Positions 21,958-33,104 of a stretch of DNA of 64,000 bases are shown in pieces; within the stretch, counting starts at the first letter, position 1; the number at the start of each line of letters is the position of its first letter. The notes beneath the pieces were generated by a model. That model searched no databases, was not told the DNA's origin, and saw nothing but the letters and a program-made list of their open reading frames with translations. A program made the translations under genes and the position numbers. The stretch spans positions 494,844 to 558,843 of the forward strand of contig NC_067113.1 of the NCBI RefSeq assembly GCF_021347895.1, written 5' to 3'. This DNA comes from Acanthochromis polyacanthus. Taxonomy: Eukaryota; Chordata; Actinopteri; Pomacentridae.

Positions 21958-22863
21958 TCCTTGACAAATGCAAGCATACCATTTTAACAAATCTTGAAAA
22001 AATAATCAATTTATAACCAAAAATAATAATAGAAGACAACATATGCTGAAGAAAGATGTTTATCCATCTCTGTTATGTCCACCCTGTTACTGTGTGTCCA
22101 CCCTGTTACTCTACAAAACGGTAACAGGGGGGGCATTTAATGCTAAAGCTGTCCCTTACTGCTAATGTGATGAAAAACAAGCTAGCACTTAGTGACAACC
22201 AAGGAAGATTTTTAACATATTTATTAACCATATTTTTGAAATTACCAAAAAATATAATTTTCTGCTATAAAACAGGGTAACAGGGTGGACATCTTATGCT
22301 TTAACACGTCAGTCAAGCATTCTAAAACACTTAATAAAGGTTGTTTAAAGAGAGGTACTTACTTTGCTTCCATTAGTTTGATTTTCCCTCCAAAAGTGTA
22401 AGCTACTTCCTGTATCATGTGACTAGATGATGTATTGGGGGGCGTGTGCAGAGATCTTTGTATCAAAGTAACAGGGTGGACAGTTGACTCAGGGACACAA
22501 CATTTTAAGCAGTAAAAATGTATAAATAACAAAAAATAACATTTGGGGAGGTAGATTATAAACGAAGCTGTGCAACAATAGTGAAAAGTGTTGGGTTTAT
22601 TTTATTGCTATTACTTTTATATGTATTTTTAATTGAGCAAACATGATTTGGGACATGGGAATTTGGCCTACTTATCCAAAAATAAGGGTAATTGTTTAAA
22701 ATTGAAATATTCCTGCATACATATCATTGTATATTATGGTAGAGAACTGTTAACCATATAAGCCAGGCTTTTGAAAATTAGTATTAGGACATTTTTACCA
22801 AAAATATGCAATACTCTGTCATGGGGACTCAAATGGCACCGAATAGTAGGAATAGGAATGACC

Positions 22864-24214
22864 CTGTTGCGAAACCTGCACTTTTACTGAAACATCACTT
22901 CATCCCCCTCACTGCCGAGGTGTGTGGTGGCGTCCACATAAACTACATCTTCCCACAACAGCTGAGCGTTTCATGTCTGAAATCAAACTTTCAGTCGATG
23001 ACGCCGGTCAACACCATAGAATAGAGTCTATGGTCAACACAGATAGTGTCTGTCACGAAAAGTCCGCCTGCATATGATGGTGACGTCACGGTGACATCGC
23101 TCACTTCACCTCCTACGTCTCAATCGGTGGTCGAGTTGCAGACACTGGAATGCGAATTTAGCGTGCACACGCTAATAAGCAAGAATGTCAAATTACTCCA
23201 GAGTAAACGATCAACATGTCAGTCTGCAAACGCAACACAGAGTATCAGAGAGCAGAGGTTCTCAATAAACGAGGTTATAAACGATGGAACTAGGAGAGAC
23301 CAGGACCAGATGAGCACGAGGGTGAACTGTCCTGGCTACTGTTTACATGTCATTGTGCACATTTTTTCCTCACTGAACCAAACTTTACCCTTTACCCTGA
23401 TCAGCAAGTGAAGCTACATTTGGGCATATTCTGGATATGGCACATTTAGGGCTGTCTTTTGGAACACTAGGTGGCATATTTTTGGGTAATTTGTTTTATA
23501 ATCTGATCACATTTTTTCAGGTGTATAGTGGCATACCAAGAGCACATTTTGGTATTTTTCTGGTTCGTATTAAGGTCATATTTTGGCTTTGTTATGTCAT
23601 TTTCTGGGCACATTTTGTTACAGTTGAAGCACATTGTGGCATTTTTGTCCATATTTTTGCATTAAATTGTCCAGTAGGCCAGCAGAGCCATATTAGGCTC
23701 CATATGGGCTTAAGAGGGTGAAGAAAAACACATTATCTTCATGAGAAATGCAGGTGCCAGATGTGCAGAAAATCTAAGTTAAGCAATAAACTGATATGGA
23801 ACAAAGGAAATTGGTCAGTGATTTATTGAAAATATCTTAATATTTTAAAATCAATTGCAACAGAAAAAGTAGGAGAGAAGAGAAAGTAGAGTTGGGAATT
23901 ACCCAGTTGAACACTAACTCCAGTTTGTCATGCTAGTGAACTGTTACGCTGTAATCTGTGGTTGTGTTTGCATTATTCTATGATACATCTGCCATAATTA
24001 TTTTTCATAGCTAAATTATAGCCATAGATACACATCAAATGTCTGAGTAATAAATATAGAAACAATCTGGGTAAATGCAAGTTACAGCTGTAGTAAAGAA
24101 TACTTCCAAAGAATGAGGTGGACGGGAACGTATTAGTGGATGATGTGATAACGTGTGTCCATACCGACTGGAAAAGTCATGGAAAATCATTTCGGGGAAA
24201 GAGTGGGAACCCTG
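22864..24214. other. Right body of the hAT-like element; decayed periodic sequence
   Basis: The frames 23046-23411 and 23437-23721 have no family motif. 23415-23665 repeats words such as GGGCACATTTTGG and GGCATATTTTTGG at irregular spacing, an eroded tandem array that makes the second frame look protein-like. Confidence 0.5.
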
Positions 24215-24962
24215 TATTTGCCGAGTGCAATAACTCGGAAGAAAATTAATAGAATCATACAGTCCAGGTATGCTGGAGCATAACTTCAAAATGCAGGCCA
24301 TCAGTGTCAGATTTCAAAACTCTTGATGGTAAAGTATCTGACAGTTTTAATTTTTTAAACATCCAAAAGTCCTATGAGGCAACATTTACTGGCCAGTTTG
24401 AGGAACCTTCATAAGCATGAATGAAGGTACATTCCAGAAGATACCAGTGTAACCAGTTAGTGGAAACGTTCACAACTTTGTATAAGAAACAAACATGAAC
24501 ATGTCGAAATATGTTTGTTTTACACTAATCTGATACTCTTCTGAATATATCTGTGGTACTGATTTATTGAAATATCATTATTTGGATTCTAGACTTTTCA
24601 TTTGTTTCCAAACTTTTGGGTCACCCTGTACACTGTGACTCTTGTTCCTCAATTACTCACTGACTCTTGTGACTTGAGACCAATGGACAGAGGTGTTAAA
24701 ATACAGTCTAAGTTGTAAACTGTATCTTCCCCTTACTGAGAAAAGGATTTAACTTTGGCTATTGGGCACGTTTCTAATGGAACTGACTACTGCTTAGTAT
24801 TAGTCATTTTAATTAGTGAAAGCAACTCTTTCTTTTCTCTCTCTAATCTGATGAAATAAGACAAAGAAACATAAGATTTGATACTATGGTTTGCTATCCT
24901 CCCAAACACAGAGAATATTTGGATATGCTGCTAACTGGAATGAGATTCAAAACAAAGCAGAT

Positions 24963-26602
24963 TACAGTGCATCCGGAAAGTATTCACAGCGCGTTACCTT
25001 TTCCACATTTTGTTATGTTACAGTCTTATACCAAATCGGATTCAATTCATTTTTTCCCTTAAAATTCTACACACAACACCCCATAATGACAACATGAAAA
25101 AAGTTTTTTTGAGATTCTTGAAAATTTATTAAAAATAAAAAACTAAGAGACCACATGTACATAAGTATTCACAGCCTTTGCTTAATACTTTGTTGATGCA
25201 CCTTTGGCAGCAATTACAGCCTCAAGTCTTTTTGAATATGATGCCACAAGCTTGGCACACCTATCTTTGGGCAGTTTTGCCCATTCCTCTTTGCAACACC
25301 TCTCAAGCTCCATCAAGTTGGATGGGGAGCGCCGGTGCACAGCCATTTTCAGATCTCTCCAGAGATGCTCAATTGGATTCAAGTCCGGGCTCTGGCTGGG
25401 CCACTCAAGGACATTCACAGAGTTGTCCTGAAGCCACTTCTTTGCTATCTTGGCTGTGTGCTTAGGGTCGTTGTCCTGCTGAAAGATGAACCGCCGCCCC
25501 AGTTTGAGGTCAAGAGCGCTCTGGAGCAGGTTTTCATCCAGGATGTCTCTGTACATTGCTGCATTCATCTTCCCCTCTATCTTGACTAGTTTCCCAGTTC
25601 CTGCTGCTGAAAAACATCCCCACAGCATGATGCTACCGCCACCATGCTTCACTGTAGGGATGGTATTGGCCTGGTGATGAGCAGTGCCTGGTTTCCTCCA
25701 AACAAAACGCCTAGCATTCACACCAAAGAGTTCAATCTTTGTCTCATCAGACCAGAGAATTTTTTTGCTGATGGTCTGAGAGTCCTTCAGGTGCCTTTTG
25801 GCAAACTCCAGGCGGGCTGCCATGTGCCTTTTACTAAGAAGTGGCTTCCGTCTGGCCACTCTACCAAACAGGCCTGATTTGTGGATTGCTGCAGAGATGG
25901 TTGTCCTTCTGGAAGGTTCTCCTCTCTCCACAGAGGAACGCTGGAGCTCTGACAAAGTGACCATGGGGTTCTTAGTCACCTCTCTGACTAAGGCCCTTCT
26001 CCCCCGATTGCTCAGTTTAGATGGCCGGCCGGCTCTAGGAAGAGTCCTGGTGGTTCCAAATGTCTTCCATTTACGGATGATGGAGGCCACCGTGCTCAGT
26101 GGGACCTTCAAAGCAGCAGAAATTTTTCTGTACCCTTCCCCAGACTTGTGCCTCGTCACAATCCTGTTTCGGAGGTCTACAGACAATTCCTTTGACTTCA
26201 TGCTTGGTTTATGCTCTGACATGCACTGCCAACTGTGGAACCTTATATAGACAGGTGTGTGCCTTTCCAAATCATGTCCAATCAACTGAATTTGCCACAG
26301 GTGGACTCCAATTAAGCAGTAGAAGCGTCTCAAGGATGATCAGTGGAAACAGGATGCACATGAGCTCAATTTAGAGCTTCATGGCAAAGGCTGTGAATAC
26401 TTATGTACATGTAATTTCTTTGTTTTTTATTTTTAATAAATTTGCAAGACTCTCAAAAAAACTTTTTTCATTTTGTCATTATGGGGTGTTATGTGTAGAA
26501 TTTTAAGGGAAAAAAATAATTGAATCCGATTTGGAATAAGGCTGTAACATAACAAAATGTGGAAAAAGTGAAACGCTGTGAATACTTTCTGGATGCACTG
26601 TA
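24963..26602 (-). mobile_element. Complete Tc1-like transposon with IR/DR ends
   Basis: The element is 24965-26600 (1,636 bp) between TA dinucleotides. The inverted repeats are about 215 bp each (24965-25180 and 26386-26600) and differ at scattered sites. Each contains an outer and an inner copy of AAGTATTCACAGC: 24978-24990, 25163-25175, and inverted at 26390-26402 and 26575-26587. This is the IR/DR arrangement known from Sleeping Beauty-type elements. A single open transposase lies between them. Confidence 0.93.
25182..26201 (-). CDS. Tc1-like DD34E transposase, open reading frame intact
   Basis: Cut-and-paste transposase of 339 residues, close to the usual family length of about 340. The start chosen is the ATG at 26201 (MKSKELSVD); an in-frame ATG at 26222 would add seven residues. 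Residues 1-110 form the paired-like DNA-binding region: a first helix-turn-helix with GYRKISAALKVPLSTVASII, the GRPSKLS linker, then a second helix-turn-helix. A basic GRVARRKPLLSKRH segment follows. The catalytic triad is visible: Asp152 in WSDETKIELFG, Asp243 in FQQDNDPKH, and Glu278 in SPDLNPIEHLW, with 34 residues between the last two. A Gly-rich KHGGGSIMLWGCFS box lies at 185-198. The stop lies just inside the left inverted repeat. No internal stop or frameshift is seen, unusual among fish Tc1 copies. Host expression is not shown. Confidence 0.93.
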   Translation of the reverse strand: MKSKELSVDLRNRIVTRHKSGEGYRKISAALKVPLSTVASIIRKWKTFGTTRTLPRAGRPSKLSNRGRRALVREVTKNPMVTLSELQRSSVERGEPSRRTTISAAIHKSGLFGRVARRKPLLSKRHMAARLEFAKRHLKDSQTISKKILWSDETKIELFGVNARRFVWRKPGTAHHQANTIPTVKHGGGSIMLWGCFSAAGTGKLVKIEGKMNAAMYRDILDENLLQSALDLKLGRRFIFQQDNDPKHTAKIAKKWLQDNSVNVLEWPSQSPDLNPIEHLWRDLKMAVHRRSPSNLMELERCCKEEWAKLPKDRCAKLVASYSKRLEAVIAAKGASTKY

Positions 26603-27354
26603 ACTACCAGTTCAGCTTCAGCTGTCTCTCCACTCTTCTGTCCTGGTCACTCATTTAGAAGTGACTTTCCAGAAGAAACAGATGAGATTGTTTCACGTGA
26701 GAGTTTCTAAATAGAAGCAGCATCCAGTCCACTGTGAGTCTAAACAGAGATTTTTCCTGCTCATTGTTCCAAGTTTTTCTCTAAACTGAAACACTTAGCA
26801 ACCTTTCTCACATGCAATTGTTTTCAATGAGGTAAAAGCATTTTGTTCACTGCTAGTATACTGTTTTTTTTTTTAGATGGCAACAGAAGTGCTCAGTTCT
26901 TCTATGTTGGCTGTAACAAAATAAAATGAATGAAAACTTGTGTGTTTCTACCTAGATTAGATAATATCAGTCAATGGAAATGAACGGTGATTATGTTTCT
27001 TTTGAAAATGACGCTGTCAGTGTCTGTGCAGACATCAGCTATTGGATCATCACTGATTTCCCATAATAAGTTTATGTCCATCTCTCAGTGCTGTTGTCCT
27101 GTAAATGAAGGGACAGACTTACTTGGTCTTAGCAGTCCACTTCACTTGAGAAGGCTGCTGCAGGTGTGGCTCTGTTTATTGGTAATGTCAGTCAGTTTGG
27201 TTAAAAGTCAAATGTTTCAACAGCTTTTGGATCAGTTGAGAAAAACATGCTGTAAAGTTGAATAATCAGGTCATAATTTCCTTTTGTATAAAAGACGGGG
27301 TTCTGCTACACCAGAAGCTGCAGTATTTACTGCGGTCACATCTTTTCTTACATA
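26603..27354. other. Intron 2 spacer, nothing recognised
   Basis: Ordinary AT-rich intron. Short frames only; no repeat ends identified. Confidence 0.5.
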
Positions 27355-28199
27355 ACTGTGCTCCTTGCCTGGAGATTATCACACAAGTCATGTCTTCACT
27401 CACTAACTCACCCTGACCCTGCTGGGTATGACAGCTGTCTTTGCTGGATCAAGAAAACTGCCCATTTGGAAGGAGAAATATCTAGACTCTATCAGATCCA
27501 AGATGAGGAACAGATCCTTGACTCTTTGGTTCTGGACTCCACTATCACCACCTCAGCTACTGAAGAACTGGATTTGACTGTCCTGTGCCTGGATGTTGTG
27601 TTACAGCGTGATTTCAAACTACTGTCAGATTGCAGCAATTCTGTCTTTAGCTTTGGGCCAATCCTGTCTTTCTGCTGTAGCTCAGGATGTTTTACCAGGC
27701 TGCTTAGTATCCACACTTGCCTGCAGTCAAAATGCTTTTATTGATCATTTTCATCTATTCTGGGAGTATACATCTTTTTTTTTTAAACAGAGATAATATT
27801 CACAGTAGTCCCTTGTTGCAAGTATTCTCCATGACATCTCCAGCCCAGTTGTTGAAGTGTGTTCTCTGCAGTATGAATGCTGATCAGCTGGTGGTTGTGG
27901 TGTGTGTTTCTGATACCACTGAGTTTGTTGTGAGGAATTTTCTATTTTTGAAGCTCGTACTTTAAAACTTGGTGGTCCACAAGTGATTTTATTTGCCATT
28001 GCTCATTGTTTCCCAAACCGATTGGCAAATCTCTGAAGTTTTGTCCACCCTCATTTTAAAGTATGACAGAATTGTTCTATGTGGGGATTTTAATATTCAT
28101 GTTAATAGCATCTGGACTTCTTTTAGGTTCAGTCAGCATGTGTGTGGACCAACAAACAGCCGTCTCCTGGATATAACTCTAGCATCTGTGAAATTACTG

Positions 28200-28382
28200 G
28201 AGATTCTACAATTTCATTTAGCAGACGCTTTTGTACAAAGCGACGTACAACACAAGCAAGAATTCAGACTTAAGGAAAAACCTGTAGTAAGTGCAAAAGT
28301 GCTTCAAGTGCGATTGGTCAAACGTGTTGAGATCAAGTTGCAGAAGAATTGCTAACACCCCCCCACACACACACACACACCC

Positions 28383-28413
<31 letters not shown>

Positions 28414-28566
28414 CCAACTTTGTCAGTGCTAGATGAGTGCTGTGTTTTGGACCACCTGACTTATTCTACCCCTAAGGTGGAGTCAGATTAAGTGCCAAGG
28501 TGTTCTCTGAACAATTGAGTCTTCAATTGTCTCTTAAAAGTAGAAAGGGACTCAGCAGAACGACCT
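28200..28566. mobile_element. Dispersed teleost repeat nested in the LINE
   Basis: Starts ATTTAGCAGACGCTTTTGTA-CAAAGCGACGTACAA, a short near-palindrome I recognise as very common in fish genomes, followed by a (CA)n/poly-C/poly-T block (28352-28413) and a conserved-looking tail. Family name not assignable with confidence. Confidence 0.45.
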
Positions 28567-29712
28567 TATCAGACCACAAATGTATAGTTTTTAACTGCAA
28601 ATCAACCATTTTTACAGTCCACATATACTCACACTATACATGAGCAAGCAATTTCTTTGAACTTGTTTACTGCCAGCAACATACTCCTAGATTTCTATTC
28701 AAAACTGTTGATCATCTACTAAATCCTTGGTTTATTATTTTGAATCTGCTTTTGCTTGAAGAACCTGGGCTGGATCCCCTCTTACTGAAAACAACAGGCC
28801 GATTTTTACCTTTTATTTCAGAAACATATATGAAACATTAGAAAAAAGTTTCAGTCTGCGTTCCAGAGGTTCCGCAGCACTGAGACTGTATAGTTTAAGG
28901 CCACTGTGCTTCTGGTGCTCTGCCTGGACCACAGTGGACCACAGCATCCTGCTGGACAGACTGAGGCACTGGGTGGGATATCTGGAAAGGCTTCAGACTG
29001 ATTCTCATCCTGTCTGTATAATATGAGATTTTGTGTAATTGTCAAATAATCCCATAACGTAGTCTTCATCTGTTCAGTATGGGGTGCCACAGGGGTCTGT
29101 TCTGGGATCTACTTTGTTTGCTGATACGTGTTTCCAGTTCAGTAAATCAATCAGAAGCACGGTGTTTCTTTTCATTTGTATGCAGACAGTACACAGATGT
29201 ACCTGCCAGGGATGTTCTTAGAGCCTGGTATATCTTACGGATTGCATTAGTAGTACCACAAACTGGACGTCACATAAATTTTTAAACCAAAGTACTTGTT
29301 AGTAGACGGCAGCATGCGGTTAAAGATATTCTCACATCAGCTTAATTTCTTTTGCATCATGTCTGACTCGTAGGGAAAAAAACTCGGTGTCTGGTTTGAC
29401 TTTAAGCGTTGAGCTGCTCAATGCAGCAGTTGTTACTGTCTTAAAAATATTTCAGGAATACCTATCTTAATAAATATACTGAGACTGATATACTTCTCTT
29501 TTTTCTTCTTGCGTGAAATATTGTAAGTCGGTTTACCTGCCTGAACAAAGAAACTGTAGATGGACTTCAACTACTTGAGAACTCAGCTGGTGAGCTTTTA
29601 ACAAGAACCAAGAAACATTTTTTATTTATCTTTTATTTATTCTTTATTTTACCAGATAAAATCGGTTGAGAACAGTTTCTCATTTACCACGATGACCAGT
29701 TTTAGCTACACT

Positions 29713-30082
29713 GGATCCCAGTATGGTTGCACAGTGGAGTACTGGTTAGCACTTTCGCCTTGCAGCAAGAAAATCCCCGGTTCAAATCCCGGGGTGGGAT
29801 CTTTCTGCATGGAGTTTGCATGTTCTCCCTGAGCATGCGTGGGTTTTCTCCGGGCACTCTGGCTTCCTCCCACAGTCCAAAAATATGCCGAGGTTAATTG
29901 ATGACTCTAAATTGCCTGTAGGTGTGATTGTCTGTCTCTATATGTAGCCCTGTGACAGACTGGCGACCTGTCCAGGGTGTCCCCTGCCTTCACCCGAGTC
30001 AGCTGGGATAGACTCCAGCCCCCCCATGACCCTAGTGAGGATAAAGTGGTGTATAGAGAATGGATGGATGGATCCCAGTATG
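29713..30082 (+). mobile_element. tRNA-headed SINE, copy C, inserted into a LINE, with perfect TSD
   Basis: The body is 29726-30069: GCACAGTGGAGTACTGGTTAGC head, box B GGTTCAAATCC, the common body, and a GGATGGATGG 3' end. Flanking GGATCCCAGTATG (29713-29725 and 30070-30082) is a perfect 13-bp duplication. The SINE splits LINE post-RT coding text, so it inserted after the LINE. Confidence 0.9.
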
Positions 30083-30530
30083 ATGGAGGATGAAGTTTAA
30101 CATTTTATAATCATTTTTGAAATCCCTGATTGCTGCACATAGCTACATTTCTGAGCTTTTAGTTCCTTGAACACCAGTACGCACTTTGACATCCCCCAGC
30201 AGGGATCTTTTTTTTGTTGTTTCTAGAGGCTGAAAACCAGAGGGGACAGAGTGTTTTCTGCCTGGAGATATTTAGATTATTATTTAGTCAGCTGAGGCAC
30301 TGATCTTTTACCAATCTCTCCTTAAGACATACTTTTATCAGAAAGGTTTTCCTGATTTATTTTTTTCTTTTTCTTTTCTTTTTAACTGAGTTTTATTTCA
30401 TTGAATAATGAACACTGTGTTGATTTTATACATCATGTCTCTAAATTCTGATAATTTTATGATTTACACTTGCTTTATTGTGCTGCCTTGTGAGGCACTT
30501 TGTTATTTGGATTTTGAAAAGGCTCTTTAG

Positions 30531-32364
30531 ATATAGATTACTATTGTTATTATTATTGTTAGGTGTGACATCATAGTGAAATGCAGAATTAAAATAAACA
30601 GACTAAGAGCCTTTAAGAAAATAACTACAAGGGTTTGTTTGGCTAAAGCAGAAATAGTAGGTGGAAGTAATATTCTTAAAGGGAAGCCTCTTTTTATTAA
30701 TTCTGAGTACATAATCTGGATAATAGGACAGAAAGAGGGAATTATTTCCAGTTCTTACAGCTACAGTTTGTCAGGGTATTTAAAGCGGCAGTGTGGGAGT
30801 TTGAGGACTTCTATGTATGAATGAACATCAATTATATTCAAACCAAACCAGTTCACACAGTGCTGATTAAGCCTGACAGTGCCAGGTAAATCTCTCTGTG
30901 TTTCTAAGTCATTTCTACGCCCTAGCTTTTAACTTGATGTCTGTGGTGTCACTGCTGCTCTGGCACACAATAAACAATGTGTTCTACGTCAGCCAGCAGT
31001 GATTGAAGAGGGGAAGCAGTCATATATAATTATTATATTTAGTAGTGGCAGAGACAGGCTAGGCTACCACAGCTAGGACTAGAGAGGAAAAGATTCTGAT
31101 GCTCCACATAATAAAGAAACGTTTCATTTGCAGGCTATTGTCAGTGATTCATAAGCATTTGTTAACAGTGTTTGTGTACTTACTGTCTGTCAGAAAGAGA
31201 GGGCAAAAATTCTTCTGTTTTGACTTCTTTATGCATTTTGATGCCAAACATTAAGGCTTTTATTCTGGGTAACAAATAGCATTCAGTATGAGAGAGCTGC
31301 TGTATTCTTAAGGTTGTATTACCAGAAGCAAACCATTAGGTTTAAAGACATGTAATCATTTTAAAAATCAGCAAAATCACACCATTTATCCTGACCAGAA
31401 ACTGTAAAAACAGAACTGCTCATCTGTGACATGCTGGTTTCACCAAATCTAAGTTTAAAATCAGACTCTTTATCAAAATCACTTTATGTTCATTAAAAAA
31501 TGTAAAAAGAAACTATTTGCAGTGACCACATTCTGTAAATCCAAAAGAACTGCCTTTTATGGAACAACCGGGAAGCCATTAGTGAATCAGCTGTGAGCAA
31601 TAACCATTTAACAAAAGTTCAAGGACTTCTCTGCTGAGCTGCAGGTTGTGTATCCACAGAGCCGACGGGAGAAAAGTACAAAAACAAACTAAACAGTGAA
31701 GCAGTACCAGTCACTAGTACTTTATTACAGGACACTGGAAACACCTGTGGCCACGTGGAAAAATATTATGAAACATTTTTTTGTTTCAGAAAGAAATTCA
31801 GCCTCTGTAAAATGATTTTTAACCTGTGTTCCACTGCACAGAAGACTTTCTACTTTTAGCAGTTTTTGTGCTGTTTCCATAGAGGTGCAGAACCTTATAT
31901 TACAGAGAAAAATGAACCCGAAGTGAGTAAAAACTTGACAGGCGCAGGAATACCCAGAAACTACTACGGTTCAGAGGGTTGAGCTGAGCTGCTGACTGAT
32001 CATCTGTGACAGTTTGTTTGTTCTGTTAGTGTCCCTTCAGTTGACCTTAGTTTCTGCTCCTACTAGCTGCAGTTTCCTCCTAGAAATCTAAGTGTCACTG
32101 TGGATATCCAGGGCCAACAAGTGTTTCAGAAATTTTAGGAAACTAAGTTCTAAATGCAAAACTACTTGATAATTTCACAAGGTTTATGAGGAAGGTTCTA
32201 GTGGCAGCAGTTCATTGACTGAGTTACTTTGAATCAGTCAGAGTTTATTTCTACAGTCCTTTGCCACAGCCCAAAGGGAGACCAAAGAGCTTCACAGTAA
32301 AACAAGAAAATAACTTAAAAACAACACAGCAGCTTCAAACACTTCCTGCCAAATGCAGAATAAT
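30531..32364. other. Intron 2 spacer, no gene recognised
   Basis: No protein family or complete repeat is visible. 32230-32340 resembles the edge of a dispersed repeat (TTTATTTCTACAG... CAAAGAGCTTCACAG) that surrounds SINE copy D. Confidence 0.5.
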
Positions 32365-32523
32365 CAGTTAACCTCAGCATGTTTCTGGACTGTGGGAGGA
32401 AAACCCCGCATGAACAGGTAGAACATGTGAAGTGCATGCAGAAAGACCCCAGGAAGGCCAGGACACGAACCAGGGATCTTCTACCAGCAAGGCGACAATG
32501 CTAACCACCACCCCACTGTGCAG
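32365..32523 (-). mobile_element. tRNA-headed SINE, copy D, 3'-truncated
   Basis: Minus-strand match to the head and first half of the 3.2/18.1/29.7 kb SINE. Box B appears as GAACCAGGGATC and box A as TGCTAACCACC on the + strand. The second half and the GGAT tail are missing. Confidence 0.7.
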
Positions 32524-33104
32524 CCTGTAAACTATACAGTAAAGCAATAAAATAAACATCAATAAAACAGCACTAAAATTTAACATCCAAAAACAACAAC
32601 ATGTGGCTTGGTATAAAAACCATTTTAAACAGGGAGATTTTGATTTAAAAAGACCCATAAGGGGTTTGAATGCTTTTACACATTTTTCATGGACATTTTT
32701 GCATCAACACAAATGTTAATTCTGTTGTGTTCTGCTGTTATGTAATATCCCAGTCCATAATTAGACATCCCTATCAGTGATTACAGTCTTTCTAGTCCTT
32801 TAGCAAAGACAAATTTTATTTGTAATGAAACCCTCAGGCCTCTTTATATCACAATTTGGATGTCTGCTTTTCCTCCATCATTATGTTGTGAGTAAACTAA
32901 ACCTCAACAGAGACAGGCTGTACTGTTTTCTGTGTCCGGTATGGCAGATCTGGCAGCCAGTCAGTCGGTCCATTCTCAGTAAATGGGGCTCCTGTTTCAG
33001 AGTTGAAAAGCCTCCATTCATCTCTCATCTTTCTGCTGGAGAGAACGCTGGCCATGTGTGGATCCTGGAAACCATATGTGCACCGTGGTGCTGTGGACAC
33101 CCCA
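32524..33104. other. Intron 2 spacer, nothing recognised
   Basis: The frame at 32825-33427 is 200 codons but runs through the CAGA microsatellite and has no domain or splice context; it is treated as chance. Confidence 0.5.

Larger units (their letters stand above)
20360..22863 (-). mobile_element. Innermost unclassified element with repeated 15-mer and ORF remnant
   Basis: The left end GGTCATTCCTACTATTTGG (20361) is inverted at the right end (22831-22863), with a 6-bp indel in the match. Inside are seven exact copies of GTAACAGGGTGGACA. Three lie in the left part: 20549-20563 (minus), 20894-20908 and 20914-20928. Four lie in the right part: 22076-22090 and 22095-22109 (minus), 22277-22291 and 22468-22482. 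A variant sits at 22121-22135. A decayed minus-strand ORF lies at 21649-21957. A clear target duplication was not found, so exact ends are uncertain and the superfamily is open. Confidence 0.55.
19893..24219. mobile_element. hAT-like element (4.3 kb) nested in the mariner-like element
   Basis: The ends are CAGGGTTCCCAC at 19898 and GTGGGAACCCTG ending at 24214, flanked by TATTT (19893-19897 and 24215-24219), a 5-bp duplication. The subterminal parts repeat CCTGGAAA/CATGGAAA words. The interior is itself broken by a further element (20360-22863). The remaining body 22864-24214 has no recognisable transposase. The CAGGG ends and 5-bp duplication parallel the element at 7861-8907. Confidence 0.75.
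19767..24630. mobile_element. Mariner/Tc1-like element, outermost of a three-deep nest
   Basis: Inverted ends CAGGGTGACCCAAAAGTTTG at 19769 and its reverse complement ending at 24628 lie inside TA dinucleotides (19767-19768 and 24629-24630). Without the insertion at 19898-24214 the element would be about 540 bp. No transposase frame remains, so it is a non-autonomous copy. Confidence 0.75.
27355..30530 (+). mobile_element. Decayed LINE (L2/Rex1-like), plus strand
   Basis: Ordered but broken non-LTR retrotransposon coding traces on the + strand. The endonuclease block at about 28050-28190 carries KYDRIVLCGDFNIHV. An RT block lies near 28870-28985. GVPQGSVLG-like text begins near 29080. A mutated active-site box LYADSTQMY lies at 29177. 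LGVWFDF lies near 29383, and post-RT text continues past 30085. Stops and frameshifts occur throughout. It is interrupted by a repeat at about 28200-28566 and by SINE copy C at 29726-30069. Confidence 0.65.

Noticed and set aside
22806..23411. Two adjacent plus-strand frames in the nested transposon region
   Set aside because: No transposase or other motif; they overlap the inverted end of the inner element and lack family similarity.
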